Assembly (NCBI GenBank): GCA_907163375.1 | Contig: CAJQUW010005533.1 | Coordinates: 831,001-895,000, forward strand | Reading direction: 5' to 3' | DNA length: 64,000 nucleotides | Origin: Prostheceraeus crozeri | Lineage: Eukaryota > Platyhelminthes > Polycladida > Euryleptidae | Shown: positions 1-12,500 of the stretch, in pieces | Position numbering within the stretch: position 1 is the first letter of the stretch | How the letters are laid out: each line of letters begins with the position of its first letter | Notes under the pieces: model-generated | Seen by the model: only the letters and a program-made list of their open reading frames with translations | What the model was told of the DNA's origin: nothing | Database searches by the model: none | Program-made: the position numbers and the translations under genes

Positions 1-268
1 ATCTGCGCAAGGACTTCTTTGGACTCTGTTCAACTTTATCAAGAATGGCTGTTCTTGTCTCATCAGATATTCTTGGACGTCCACTTCGCTCTTTGTCATG
101 AACACTACCTGTCTCTTTGAACTTGAAGAGTAAACGACCGACTGAAGATTGACTAACATTCATTCCTTCATGCTTTGAATTGAACGTTTCAGCAACAGAC
201 CTGTTTGTCGCACCCTCTCGCCCACAAAGTAAGATAATTTCAATTCTGTGTTCAATTGTCAAAGACAT
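1..268 (-). pseudogene. N-terminus of Tc1/mariner-type transposase (helix-turn-helix part), cut by window edge
   Basis: Reading leftward from an ATG at 266-268 there is an open frame to the window edge (89 codons). It begins MSLTIEHRIEIILLCGREGA and contains GSVHDKERSGRPRISDE, the linker typical of the helix-turn-helix region in mariner-like transposases with a 'GRP' hook, then SPKKSLRR. Such proteins bind the element's terminal inverted repeats and carry a DDE nuclease further on, which would lie to the left of this window. Upstream of the ATG, at about 485-520, is a sequence ending GACTTTATGGCCACCTTGTA that looks like the element's inverted terminal end. I see no lesion in the visible part, so the copy may or may not be intact; it is called a pseudogene only because it is truncated here. 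Confidence 0.6.
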
Positions 269-484
269 GCTCGCTAGTTGTGATTAAGAAGCCATTGTTA
301 CTTCCATTTATTCGATTTCTGAGTAACACTCATGTCATCATCGGTACGTTGTCATCTACGTCGAATTACGTTCATTCATGAAATGAAGAGAACAAATTGT
401 CATTCTATAAAAGTGTGATTGAGGTGTGATTGTTTCTAGCTAGAGTGTATGTCAAACATGGCTTGGTGCTCGACTTTATGTGAA

Positions 485-520
485 ATATGGCTTGGTGCGC
501 GACTTTATGGCCACCTTGTA
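485..520 (-). mobile_element. Probable terminal inverted repeat end of the mariner-type element
   Basis: GCGCGACTTTATGGCCACCTTGTA ends here, about 220 bp upstream of the transposase ATG. Ends of this 'TACAAGGTGGCC' style are typical of Tc1/mariner relatives that insert at TA. The partner end is outside the window. A related variant sits at 440-480 (CATGGCTTGGTGCTCGACTTTATG), an imperfect repeat of the same end. Confidence 0.4.
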
Positions 521-521
521 T

Positions 522-722
522 TTATCGTTTGTCCAAAATGGTAGCAAAAATAGCAGTTCTCTCGAGATACTTTTTATGGTCAGAGTTAGAAAGTAATAAG
601 TTAAAATGGCTTTGACAGGGCCTTCGGCGTCCAGCCATTTTAACTTATTACTTTCTAACTCTGACCATAAAAAGTATCTCGAGAGAACTGCTATTTTTGC
701 TACCATTTTGGACAAACGATAA
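522..722. repeat. Perfect palindrome, 90-bp arms with 21-nt loop (foldback element)
   Basis: Bases 522-611 are the exact reverse complement of 633-722 as far as I can read, around a GC-richer loop at 612-632. The unit is followed at 765-775 by CCTTGTATTT, which also precedes it at 513-522. That direct repeat could be a target-site duplication or part of a tandem duplication of the neighbouring mariner end. No coding meaning: open frames across it arise from the symmetry. Arms without mismatches imply a young foldback insertion, or an artefact of library or assembly folding. Confidence 0.75.
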
Positions 723-924
723 TGACTAATCTCTCTCGCCGCATGGTCAACTACGTAAACACCTTGTATTTGCCGATATATTTCAACAGCTATCATCAGG
801 GCATTAACACAGAAGGAAATGCATGTGTAGATTGTTTGACATCAACTTCAAATTCAAGACTTTAGGAGATTCATGGATGCATGGACTACAAAGGATACAG
901 TATCTTGAAATAAAAATAACATGT

Positions 925-1126
925 GGTCTCCGTGGCACAGTGGTTAAGTGCTTGGCCCAGCGATCTTCTGATCCAGAGGTCGAGCCCCGTCAGTGTCATT
1001 GGAAGTCGTCAGGAAGGGCATCCGGTCTAAAAGATCACAACGCTCCAGCACGTCTATGTTAGTATCGTCCAAGCCCCCAGTAGGGGGGAGTAGTGACGTT
1101 AAACAATTGCTCATCATCATCATTCA
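925..1126 (+). repeat. tRNA-derived SINE, copy 1
   Basis: The head GGTCTCCGTGGCACAGTGG contains a pol III A box (TGGCACAGTGG) and GGTCGAGCCCC is a B-box match. The body has a conserved core (CATTGGAAGTCGTCAGGAAG, then GGCATCCGGTC) and the tail is a run of TCA triplets. The inverted copy at 1818-2019 shares head, core and tail, which fixes both ends of the family. Confidence 0.75.
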
Positions 1127-1817
1127 TAGAGTCGGAAATCCCGCTGACTACGGTCATGGAACAGATAGAATCAGATTACACGGTGTTGATTGAAGCTACT
1201 ATGTTGAGCTGATCTCACTGAAAAACAGTTTCCAAGCGAAACATTAAAAAATGTCTGAGGGCCTTTTCAATACATCATACATGTGTGCAATTCTGGAAAT
1301 ATGTGTATAATGACATGCGCTTGCATGAATGATTACAACAGAGGCGAGCAGTTATGTTGCAATACTTCATGTTGAGATCATGATGAGAGGCGCTCGTCAA
1401 TTCATTTTTATGGATCATTCCACACTTTCTGAAGGAATTGCTCAGCATAGATGCGCCCCGAACACTGAATGACCTGAGAAATCAGACCGCCTTTCAACTT
1501 TGAGCCATAGACCTCGTATTCGGCCATGAGAATATGTGTCGCTATATTTTCGGATTCTGAGCGTGCTTTATCGAATCGCAATTTCTATGCGGAGACGTCC
1601 ATTACACGGGAGGTGCATTGTTGCAGTAAAAAAATCTGTGAATTGCTCCCTTTGTTGAAACGCATTTTATTGATTTACTAATATATGTAAGAGCTGTTCG
1701 AGGTGTACCGGTTCTCGAGCCGATGCATCGAAATGAGCGAATTTCGATCAAATTGATACTTTGCTTCATAGTTTCAATCATAATTAGTTCATTTTATCCA
1801 TTACCTTAGTCACAGCA
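1127..1817. other. Intergenic, nothing recognised
   Basis: No convincing open frame, repeat or RNA gene was seen between the two SINE copies. Confidence 0.4.
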
Positions 1818-2019
1818 ATGATGATGATGAATGATTTAATGTCACTACCCCCACTTACTGAGGGCTTGGACGATGCTGACATAGGCAGACTTTAACTGAA
1901 GCGTTGTGATCTTTTAGTCCGGATGCCCTTCCTGTCGGCTTCCAATGACACTTTCGGGGCTCGACCTCTGGACCAGAAGATCGCTTGGCTAAGCACTTAA
2001 CCACTGTGCCACGGAGACC
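1818..2019 (-). repeat. tRNA-derived SINE, copy 2
   Basis: Reverse-oriented copy of the SINE at 925-1126. It has a TCA-triplet tail at 1818-1832, the core GGCATCC/CTTCC segment near 1920-1950 and the A-box end CCACTGTGCCACGGAGACC at about 2001-2019. Copies 1 and 2 lie about 700 bp apart in opposite orientation and could pair as a large inverted repeat. Confidence 0.75.
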
Positions 2020-4224
2020 GCAAGTGGAGAAAAATATTTTGAGCAGACAGAATCCAACTATGAGATCATGATTAAATTCTATTTACCAATTCAATTCAAA
2101 CTTAAATTTCCATATCATGAAAATGGAACCTTTTTGAAATTATTCACGGCTATATCATAAAGTAACTGTTACACTTCTTGATGTTGAGAAAAAATGTGAA
2201 AGCAGTGATGAGAATGAGATAATTCAAGTTCATGATAAATCATTTTAGGCCATATATTATCAATTCCCGCGACCACTTAATTTCGGAACCTCATAGTGAA
2301 TGCTGCGTACCCTGCTGTTGGTCCTCTTAACTAAGATATAGACTATCTCAGGATTCCAGCGCCTAGAGATCCGCCCGAAAGATTTTTCGGCTACCGGTAA
2401 CATCATCACATCACAAAAGGAGTAAAGGATGCATTTGCAAGTCTTTTTTAAATTATATACTTTTATATCATTATTATATATATATATATATTTCAAATAT
2501 AGCACTGTGAGAATTCCTAGTGCTCTATAAAGAATGGCGTTGAATTCTAGAGAATATGTAATGAAAGTTGATAACCTGCTCTCAAGGTTATGAAGTTTTG
2601 GTTGACTATTACAAGATACTATAGAACTCGAAACAAATTATATCCCGCATATACTTTAATAATTGAAATCAGTGTAGCTTTTTGAAATTTTGGGTGCACC
2701 GGTTATCTTTCCTCATTTTGCCTATGAGAACTTTTGAGGACGAAGCGGTTCGAACTTGTATCATAATCAGCTTTTGGATCAATAAAATCCGTCTTAATGA
2801 AGGGATCGATTTTCAGATTTGTAGTTTGCAAAGACGCTGAAATATGCTTACCGGCATTTCTGTCGGACTTCGAATCCAGGCAAAACGTCAGGAGTCTGAC
2901 TTTGACCACGCATCCCTGTGATAGTTGCTGTTTTCTATTTACATCTTGATCATCAGTGAAGCGTTCCTATTGTGAATTCCTCAATAGATTCTTGTCAAAT
3001 TCTGAATGACATTGTATGAACGTGATAAGAATATCCTCAATGTAAGGAGTGATGCGAACTCATTTATGTAAGGGAAGGACTGGTACTTGTCAAATTTGAA
3101 TAGTGTTCATTTTTGTCGTCGAAATAGAAAGATATCAAGTCGAATGCCTCATATGAATAAATTATATTGTCTGTTAACCTTCGAGATACATGCGAACCGT
3201 AACTCAGCACAAAAAAATCGAGCTTAATTATTCTCATGGCCAAGTGATGAGAGGATGAGTGTTCGAGATATTTTGTCTCTTGTATCGATGTTGTGCTCTA
3301 CATACTCGATTAAAATAATGCAGTGCACTCTTTTCATTGCTGTGCGGAGTGCTTCATAATCTCAAAAGAGTAGGCTTTCTGATGATGTGGCGAAGAGACG
3401 CCGGGTGAAATGGCGGTTATCTGTTGCCATCTTTTCGACAGAGGATGAAATTCAATATCTAATATTATATAAATCATTATTATTGTGTATCGTGCTTTCA
3501 AAAGCACAATTTACATAGAGATGGGCGTTCAATAATTTATAAATAATTTAGCAATGCGTGCATTTATATAAAATGAAAATCTACATTCAATATATTCAAA
3601 ACAATTACATAGTACTAATCCCTAACAGAACTTCTCAAACAAGTTGAAGACAATGAGATCAAGTAAAGAATAGCAAATACAGAATTTAGTTGCATGGCGT
3701 TCATAGGAATCGTTTGAGTGTTTGCGACAAAAAAATGCATATCAGCTGATTCGTTGACGCTTCAACTTGATAATATGAAGCGACAAGATGCAAACCTTCG
3801 AGAAAGTAGCATAGGCTAAAATGTACTTTGGAGAGATAATTCTCTTGAAAAATTTGTCACAGAGCATATTAGGTCGCAACTCGTTTTTGCAGTCAATCCA
3901 ACACACGACGCAATGAAAGCTCTCTGAATACATTCGTGTAGTGTTGAATCGTCAACTGACAAATTTACGAATACTGGCGCACAACACCGAAGAGCAGAAC
4001 GTGTTCGTGGATAATACACGGGTTCTTCAATTGGTTCATCGATAGACTGGGTTTAGTAGCCACATGCTCACACTCTACGGGTTGCTGTCGTTGCCTCTGT
4101 CTCCGCGTAATCCCTCCAAGTGCCTTTATTCTTAGCGTGTATCTTACAGAATTTATAGATATAGGCTGTTCATGTCAACACTGTCTGTCGCTCTGCCTAT
4201 TTCTTTCTACGACAGCTCCTTCCC
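2020..4224. other. Intergenic, mostly featureless, one (TA)n tract
   Basis: A TA dinucleotide microsatellite lies at about 2474-2491. The short open frames here have no family resemblance and AT-driven composition, so none is annotated. No SINE head or terminal inverted repeat was recognised. Confidence 0.4.
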
Positions 4225-4811
4225 ATCATCCGCACAACAACGACCTTCGCGGCTAGGACTCTGGTACAGGCCCTCATCACATCTCGCTTGACTATTGCAA
4301 CTCACTCCTCCATAGCATCTTCGGCTGTGTCCTCCCCTTCCTCCAAGCAGTTCAGAATGCGGCAGCACGACTGATTACAAGAACTCCGAATTACAAGAAC
4401 ACATCACACCCATTCTGCGCGAGTTGCATTGACTCCCGATAAAATACCGCATCCGATTCTAGATAGTAGTCACCGTGTATAAGATTCTCCATGGACTGGC
4501 TCACCATTATCTCTCTGAGGACTGTCGCCTGACAGATGGCAATAGTACCTATCGCCTCGTTCCTCCAACATCCTAACATGTGATCCACGAAAAACTCGCT
4601 CTTGCATGGGTGATCGCTCTTTCGCTATGTCGGGTCCCTCAACTATGGAACAGTCTTCCAATTAAGCTACGGGATCATGATATCAACCTGACTCAGCTCC
4701 GCCGACTCCTAAAGACACTCTTGTTTAGCTGAGTTTTTACTGTATACTGGGCGCCTAGAAGCTCTGCGTAATTGTGCGCCTCTTTTATAAATACAGTTAT
4801 AATAATGATAA
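4225..4811 (+). pseudogene. 3' end of a CR1/L2-type non-LTR retrotransposon (reverse transcriptase C-terminus)
   Basis: Frame 4225 reads ITSRLDYCNSLLHSIFG, then LQAVQNAAARLITRTP, the hallmark C-terminal reverse-transcriptase segment of CR1/L2-clade LINEs. It then loses frame. Downstream, other frames give VYKILHGLAHHYLSED, then VPQLWNSLPIKLRD and LKTLLFS, the usual order of this region up to the natural C-terminus. A short 3' tail ends in ATAATGATAAGAATAA. The copy is 5'-truncated with several frameshifts and stops, so it is a dead fragment. Open frames on the opposite strand here are shadows. Confidence 0.7.
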
Positions 4812-5992
4812 GAATAATTTCTTGGTGTGCTTAAGTCGCATCAGTTTCCCTCTTTTGAAACGATAAAGTGTATTAATTGCAGTATGTGGCTTCGAAGGTA
4901 TGCTTTGCATGGATCTATCTCATCAACCTAATGTATTTTGCACATTGGTTAGTGAAAAACGTTTTAATTTTGAATTAAAAGTGACTCCCGAAACTTAATC
5001 AACTAACTTAACTTTTGTTGGTCTGTGACATTCAATGTGCTAATCCGCAATCATTTTTTGATTTCTGATTTAGTTTCTGCAATTTAGTTTATGCTAGCAC
5101 TAATATGATTTCGTTAACAATTAGTTTGTTTATTTACAGTCAGCAAGCAAGCAAGCTTGGTCGATACATGACGAACAATGAAAACCAAACTTCAAGAAAA
5201 GTTATAAATAGCACAATATTGCATACATATCGCATAGTTATACGATCACTAATTTCCGTTTCCCCGTGATAAAGCACATGCTATACAATTACTCCATTTT
5301 AAAGAGCTCTCTACCGCGTATTTTTCATTCTAGCAAAGCAACTTTTTACCGCATATGGCTATCGTGCACAGCATAAGAGGAACAAGATTTTTATGTTTCG
5401 TTGGATAGATGTTGTATATTGAAAAGGAAACAGTCGAAAGTTCTCTAATATTACTTGTTATTGACCTTGTCTTCGTTCTGTAAAATTGGGCTTCAACCAG
5501 GCCAATGATGAGCCGAAATCATAAAGTGTGGAGAGAAACAAGAGCAGTTTGCTATTAACTTGAAACGTCTTCATGTACAATGCATATGCACTGAGTATGA
5601 GATCCTGCAATTAGGACGAATCCATACATTAACCAAAATTAATTCGTCTCCAATATTCTAATTACAAAGGTCCTTCAAAAATAATGTAGTAGAAGTACTA
5701 GACGAAGTTTTATAGTGTCTGCCTGATTGTATATCCTGGTAGAGCTGATGAATGATTTCACACAGTGTCAAGCAGTCTCAGGAAGGCTCTAGTTGACTTT
5801 TTTTGTAAAGTTTTCTTACTAATAGTTATGATTGAAGTGGGGATTACAACAACCACAGCCTCTAGCGACAGATTTAATTTTTTCAAGATTGCATTTAAAA
5901 AAAGTCATTTGCAAATGTACAAATTGGGAGTTGTCTCAAAATAATTGCGTTTCAAAAGAGCAGTATTTTCAATCATTTCACATACGTTACAG
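4812..5992. other. Non-coding sequence upstream of a TMEM117 exon
   Basis: Probably the preceding TMEM117 intron, since exon 5993-6113 opens with a splice acceptor. I looked for the earlier TMEM117 exon, which should end in a Met-Gln, and did not find it here. No repeat family was recognised. Confidence 0.4.
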
Positions 5993-6113
5993 GATTGGGA
6001 TTTTCCTCATTTTCCTACTAATTTTGATGTAAAATTGCCTGGATTGAACGTTGTTTCAATAGAGTTTCAAGTACCTCGTTGGTTCAAAAAGGACTGGAAA
6101 ATTCACATTACCG
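5993..6113 (+). CDS. TMEM117: TMEM117 orthologue, penultimate coding exon
   Basis: The 121-nt exon lies between an acceptor (CGTTACAG ending 5992) and a donor (GTGAGT at 6114). It encodes DWDFPHFPTNFDVKLPGLN, then WFKKDWKIHITG. This matches the conserved 'QDW-FPHF...LPGL...HITGKWFNYG' stretch of vertebrate TMEM117, a multi-pass plasma-membrane protein linked in mammals to ER-stress-related cell death. It enters in phase 0 and leaves one base, which joins the two spare bases of the exon at 21404 to complete a Gly codon. That splice-phase match is independent support. Earlier exons are not visible and probably lie left of the window. Confidence 0.85.
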
Positions 6114-6338
6114 GTGAGTGTTTATCTCATTTAATCCTCTTTCTTTAATTGAAATATTTATATCCTACACTATGTAAATGCATGTGCTGAATGCTGATCA
6201 TCAGCCCAGATCGGCATCTTTCTTCTGCAAATAGGTGTCGGAGTGGGACCTCAACGCCTACTTTACATGCCGGCTGTAGCAGACAAGTAACACGGCCGTG
6301 AAACTGCGCTGGAAATACTGAAACCAATATATATATAT

Positions 6339-6833
6339 ATGTTAGTAATGTTGTTAGCAGAGATAAATTGCCTTTCTTGCTTTTCATGTTTACTACTTTT
6401 AATTGCGAAATCAGTATTAACCTTTTTCACTTACTTTCTGCCATGTGTTTGTGTCAGACGCAAAGAGATAAATTACCTTGGACATGAAGATCAATTTTCT
6501 ATTGAACGCAATGCAAATTCAATTCTGAATTCTTGCGAACCAGAAGATTTACACCACATTAAACGAACACGGTCAGTAAATTTAGATCGTAAAGAGTTGA
6601 ACGGTGTGAATAATTTCCATTTGACGGATTTATCACTAAGAAAAAAAGTGTTAAAGATATGTTATCTTCACTTAACATATCTGCCTGCAATCTTACCGTT
6701 GAAGTTCGTGGGTTCTCTGATACGAGCTACTTCTGCAATGCCGGCGCTTGGCCAATCACACAAGCCAAAAGAGAGACGAATATCTATGTCAATCTCTGTC
6801 GTTTGCTGCCATTGCATGCTATGGCTGGGATAG
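6339..6833 (+). CDS. Unrecognised 164-codon open frame inside the TMEM117 intron
   Basis: ATG-initiated open frame just after a TA repeat. Residues 7-35 are strongly hydrophobic and Cys-rich (one possible membrane segment). Residues 45-105 look polar and protein-like (YLGHEDQFSIERNANSILNS), then the frame becomes unconvincing. I do not recognise a family. It is on the same strand as TMEM117 but cannot be spliced in as seen, since the flanking exons join in phase without it. It may be chance, an alternative exon or part of a nested transcript. Confidence 0.15.
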   Translation: MLVMLLAEINCLSCFSCLLLLIAKSVLTFFTYFLPCVCVRRKEINYLGHEDQFSIERNANSILNSCEPEDLHHIKRTRSVNLDRKELNGVNNFHLTDLSLRKKVLKICYLHLTYLPAILPLKFVGSLIRATSAMPALGQSHKPKERRISMSISVVCCHCMLWLG

Positions 6834-6856
6834 GATTATGTCCCCGCTAGAGTAAA

Positions 6857-6986
6857 GGTTCATTCACACCGGACGCGGCCCGGTCCCGCTCGTCTGTGTG
6901 AACAGCCCAATATGTTTAGTAGGGCTCTGAACGGAAATTCTGGACGCGTGAGGATGCGGGTCGTCGCGTCCGGTGTGAATGGAACT
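6857..6986. repeat. Short MITE-like inverted repeat
   Basis: GTTCATTCACACCGGACGCG near 6858 pairs with CGCGTCCGGTGTGAATGGAAC at about 6966-6986. The roughly 90-bp GC-rich interior is unlike the surrounding AT-rich intron. This is typical of a small hAT-derived MITE; no clear target-site duplication was read. Confidence 0.5.
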
Positions 6987-7627
6987 TGACACGAAAATGA
7001 ATCTTTTTCTTGTGGTTGTTGGCAACTGTACAATCATATCCAGCATAGAAATCTGATCAAAGGCAAAGTAACCAAATTTTCGAAATTTGGATAAACAGCA
7101 TATATACGAGAAAAGATAAACGCCCTTCTTCTCATAGCACTTGTCATCGACTTTATCACATTTGCTATGTGATTAATTTTTTAATTAATTAAATTAAATT
7201 GACATTTTGGATGAAGATATTACTTTTGGCTGTTGTCAGGTTGTTGTGGCACGAATTCACTGATTCAATAAGAAATCCAGCCAATCAGATTATCCTGCTG
7301 CTAGGAAAAAGATTTTGGTCTGATTGCTCAGAAGAAGTGATAACATAACATTATAACAAAGTCATTTTCTTCATCAGCTGCACAGTACGAGCACATGAAC
7401 TGACAGCCGCCACAATGCGAGCTTTTCCGAGCAAAGCGTTTTGCAAAGCGAATAAGGGTTGCGGATATACGTTGCTCGGTACGCTCGTATTTTCTTAGCT
7501 TTCAGTGTGGATGAGGCCTAATAGGAGCCTTTACTGTTCGTGGTGGAACTGGTTTAGTAATCTCTCCTGTCCCTGACCTTGTACCTCAATTGACTTTGGA
7601 GTACATCGTTAATGAAACTTTAGACTC

Positions 7628-7803
7628 ATCACTACTCCCCATCGAGGCTTGGACAATGCTAAAATAATCAGACTTTCGATGATGTGTTGTGATGCGGTTT
7701 ATTCAAATGCCCTTCTTGCCGTCATCCAATGACACTCCCGGTACTCGATCACATGACCAAAGGATCACTAGGCCAAGTACGTAACTGCAGTGGCCCGGAT
7801 TCC
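7628..7803 (-). repeat. tRNA-derived SINE, copy 3 (diverged)
   Basis: Diverged reverse-oriented relative of the 925-1126 SINE. It retains ACTACTCCCC at the tail side, the GCCCTTCTTGCCG core, CCAATGACACTCCCGG, and a degraded pol III A-box region near 7780-7800. Divergence is clearly greater than for copies 1 and 2. Confidence 0.6.
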
Positions 7804-8862
7804 ACTACATCGTAATTAGGACTAGTTTCTTATGTAACCATGATGATGAAATTCTCTTTTAATGTCTCACCAGCTGAAAACCTTAGACAAATCTACGTTC
7901 ATACTGTTGATTGAAATGATTTGCTTCAGCAGTTTAGGTTGTTCTTTGCGTAGATTAATTAGTTGCAAGCATTATATCTGGTTGTTTTCTAAAGCACTTC
8001 CGTGTCATTGTTAAATAAACCGAAACACTCGCAAAATTCAGTCATATCAGACTTGCAAATCTCAGGCTGAATAAATATCATGATAAAAATTTGATACCTC
8101 GAGAGTTGACGATGATTGATGGCGTTGTTTTTATTCTTATTGCGTCGATGTTCAAATTTCCTAGAACGTCTGACATAAAATTTAGTCCTTCCAATTTATT
8201 AAGTCAGCTCACTAATCAACACGTCAGCGATCTAGGTCAGCAGGTTCTTCAACATATTTAAGAGAAGTTCTCCTTATATCTGCGTGCAGTTACTAGAATT
8301 CCTGTTTCATTATTTATTTCATGAAAAGAAGTCTTTCACGTGTATCTGATTACTTTTGAGTGGACTATGTACACGAAGATGTTAAACATGAGAGCATCCA
8401 TTAAAATAGATAAGATCAAAGCAACGAAATCTTACAGCAGAAATTTGTTGCATATATGTAACAACGCTTTTTAAAGCGTATTCTGCTGTCATGTATAATG
8501 TATAGCATCAGTTTTCAGCAAATACAATTTTTACAGACAACTGACATGTCGTCATAGTGTACCAGTAATAATTATCAAATTCCGTTTTGCAAACACATTG
8601 TAAATGGAATAATTAAATATTGAGTCGCATCCTGGGTTGAAAATGATTTTTACTCAATGTTTGATTTGTTAGATTTAGATTATAGAGCTTCTGAATTTTG
8701 TGCTTTTCAAGTCAGCCACCTGAATTTTCATGTTATTATGTGTCATTGTGCAATATTGTGTTATAAACAGATGTTGTTTCTATAGCAGTACATTGTACAT
8801 CACATTTTCTGACAGAGTTTGTCAAAGTGCATGTACATTCTGCTGCGCACTGGCGCTAATTA

Positions 8863-9581
8863 CAGGGATGCAAGACTTCCGGATTTATCCGGATTTCCGG
8901 ATTTTTGACCAAGATTTCATTGGGTCTCGGGATTCGTTGAAAAATGCCATAAAAATTAAGGGGGTAACCCCTAGGCCTATACTTTCTGAGACGCAGGTAT
9001 GAACATGATTTCAGTTAAATCACGGTACTTGTTTTTTGTAATTTCGCCGTCGCATGACTTCAACAATTGTCAGATGTCAAAATACAACAATCGTCAGATA
9101 AGCAAAGTAGTGTGGGCCTAACCAATACAGCCTACACCCATTCCCTATTAAATTCAAAACGTTTTCCTATGATTGTTGGAGCCAAATGCGACGTTTCAGT
9201 AATCAACTGAAGGCGTCACTGTTCTTCTGTTAAGATTAAATCAAGACCAAGAGGGTATTATTTTTTCTAGAGTGAATTGCAATTTATTGTTGCTTGTAAT
9301 TTTCATTTGAGGTGACAACGAAAAGAAGGACAAAAGTTACTTCATTCAATAAAAGTTACTGAAATTATTGCGACCTTTTGTTTTACAAGTTAACGTGTCA
9401 TTGGAGCAGGGTGTTCGTTTGGTCAGAATGCATAGTTTTTTATACATGTATGTGCGGAATGACAGGGACCATGGCTGGGCCACCTTTATCTAAATCATTG
9501 AAATTTTTAAGTTAGTAGTAAGTAAAAGGCGCATCCTAGCTCATTTTCCGGATTTTTCATCAATTTGCACTTGCATCCCTG
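8863..9581. mobile_element. Non-autonomous hAT-like element (MITE), 6-bp TSD TAATTA
   Basis: Begins CAGGGATGCAAGACTTCCGG and ends CTTGCATCCCTG, flanked on both sides by TAATTA. The inner left end carries three GGATTT/CCGGA repeats and a GGGGGTAACCCC motif. There is no transposase. A homologous, diverged element lies at 47195-48108 with an equally AT-only 6-bp duplication. hAT elements usually make 8-bp duplications, so the 6-bp size may mark a subgroup. TAATTA is itself palindromic, so the exact end is slightly uncertain. Confidence 0.65.
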
Positions 9582-12500
9582 TAATTATAGGGAAATTTGA
9601 AGTCAATTTGTCAGATGACTTAAATTAATTTGTTTAATCAAAATTTTCGTTCTTCAATAGTGCTGACATGCAAGCAAAGATAGTTGGGATGCTATTGCTG
9701 TCGACTCCCCATGATTTCTCGGACTAGAGATGCTGAGAAGTAAGACTATATGAGCTTCATAAAGATTGTAGAGTGCCAGTTCGCCTGAGCATAGAATAGA
9801 AGGATGTCCTCAGACTTGAACAAATTGAGCACGAAAATTCCTTGGCAGACGTAGACGCTGCGTTTCGCCCTACAAGGTCTCGTCAGCCCTGCTCGGAATG
9901 ACCCAAACTAGTTACAAAATATCTAGAATGTCTGAGCAAGCTGAAGGACTGCACAAAAGTGAGTTTCTAAGTGAGTTTCCATAAAGTAGGTTGCCATCTG
10001 TAAAATAACCCTATTTGTAGTTAAAAGTCAATTGCATGAGCTGCAGTGAAATAGACGCACTAGCTTTTATAAAGCGTTGTTCACTGACTTTATTATACTT
10101 AGGGTAGTTGGACTGATTATGACGTATTTTTTAGAAAAGAACAAATGTGCCTAGGCAAAATGATCTGACAGCAAAAAAACCGTTGATAGTATTTAATCAT
10201 TCCCATATTTTTGTCTGCACATGCTGCATCAGGGAATAGACGGATAATCATACATGGGAACTTTATATTTAATAGCAAATTTATGGTCAGTTGATTTGGG
10301 AATAATGAGCACAGGAACTACAATTTTCTGTATTTTGCGTAATTTCCGTAAATTAGCCAAGTATTTTGTTGAGCCTGGTAATTCGTCCAAAAATATGATA
10401 AAAATCAATTGGGTGGGGGATAGGGGTATCAGGTTTTCTAAATGGTGTGGAAATAGAGATTTGTTAATTTCTTTCAAATTACTTCTTACTACATGCAGTT
10501 GAACAAACATTCCAAAAGTTTTTGACCAAAGCAAAGTTCCATGTTCTTGCACTTGAATCTGTGTTAACTGTTGGATAATGGGACACTAATACAGTGTGAC
10601 GTTTAGTGAAATTCTAACATGTCATCTCATTCTTGAAAATCATTAAATATTTTGAAAAAGATGTTCAATTGTGACCCTCGATCATCGAAAACAGATTGCA
10701 TTTTTCCTTACCAAGAGATTGGCGATGAAACATTTTGGTTATTAATTTCAATATTTGTCCTAAGTGGAGAGCATTGAGTATTACTATGTTAATAACTGTA
10801 GGTGGGAGCTATGACATCTTATGACTTTATTTCCGCTACATAGTAATGTAGAAGCAGCAACAATGACGGAAGCTTTGTCAATGAGACTGAAGATTTTTTG
10901 TCATCAGATTTCGAGGACAAGGGTCATTGCTAGAGGTTAAGTGCTGGTGTTCAACACAACAAATAAACCATGAAGCACAAGCTCAGGGCATCTGCGTCGG
11001 TACAGTGCACGCCGTTTTTTTCTCTTTTTTTTAGTTTCCGTAAATCCTATTGGGACTAATTATGATCCCTGGTACAACAGCATCATCTTTTCATTTCTGC
11101 TTTGAATTATGCTGTTTAGGCCAAATTTCATCATTTAAAAAAACTGAAAAGTCATTATCAGCAGAAAATTTATTTCTGGTTACAAATGTAGCTTCCTATG
11201 AGCGATTTTTGCTATCGTTGCTGAATATTTGTCCTAGTTGTAACTTTCTTCATTTTAGCTTTTGATATGATGTAACAAATTATTTTATCCGATTGATCAC
11301 TCAAATGATTCAAATTAATACCGCAAATTCACAAATTAACAAAGTTAGAGAAGTTTTGAAAATCGACAGTTTTAAGGTCTGTATAAGAATTATCAATTTT
11401 GTCGAACGCAAGCAGATGTTGAAGAAATTTTGATGATCAAACTCGAAAGATTGATAGTTAAACACATACGCGGATTAAAGAGGTCAAAGTAGCCTAATTA
11501 TTGAACAGCTATATTTATTTTATTCAAAATGAATTATTATACGAATTCTCTAATATGTCATACGAATGCAAAGCGACCTAGTCATATACGAAGAATGTCA
11601 AAATACCGTGAAAAACATCCTTGGTTTCGTTATTTTTGCAAACATTTGTTACAATGTCGTTCCTTTGTACCTGGTTCTGTTCCATAATCTGTGTCATTCT
11701 ACGCATGTTGTAATGTACATTCATTCGCTTTATGTCAGTGGTGTCCTAAACGTTTTCTGAAATCGGAACTGATTGAATGAACAATTGCGTCCATTGACTT
11801 GTCGCAAAAGTATAGATGTACTATGAAGTAGAAGTAACCAGAATTCTAAACGTAATCATATTATGACATCTCTGAGTCACAGTCAATTTCCTACCAAGGT
11901 TTGAACCGTCCGCCGTCCAAAAATAAGATCGACATTTGCAAATTCGTGGAAGTACAATGAGTTACAAGACGCTACTATATTGATGATTCTGTCTTGAAAT
12001 TGCATCGCAATGACCATTATGAGGGTCGAAGATGTGTGACTTTTATCTTTATGTTCTGTAGGTTATGACTGTAACTGTAAGGCTGCATCAGTGAATAAAG
12101 CGATGAATTTTCTGCTGTTAGAAAATTGCAGTTAGATTCAATTAAAGTAATGTTATAAAAAACAGCATTATGAGTGACAAAGATTATCCATCCGCCATCC
12201 TGAGAGATGCACGGGACGATTGAGCGCACTTTTGATTGCACAAGAATGCATTCCGTAATTCTTGAATATTTTTGCGTGAGAATGAATTGCTGGATTGATG
12301 GGGCATACCACACATACATGTACATGATTATACATGTATATGATTGAAGATATGACGCCACTATTGAATATATCCCTGACCAAACTCGCTCTTGTATACG
12401 TCTGTGCGTAGTGCAGTCATTTTCTCCACCAGTCAACGCAGCAAAAAAAGGTGGGGACATGCCCAAAGTAAGACATTCCTTCAGCTTAATTGGACAAATG

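Noticed and set aside
476-796. 106-codon minus-strand open frame
   Set aside because: It lies across the 522-722 palindrome and reflects its symmetry, not a gene.
2474-2491. TA-repeat as a promoter
   Set aside because: Simple microsatellite with no gene start beside it.
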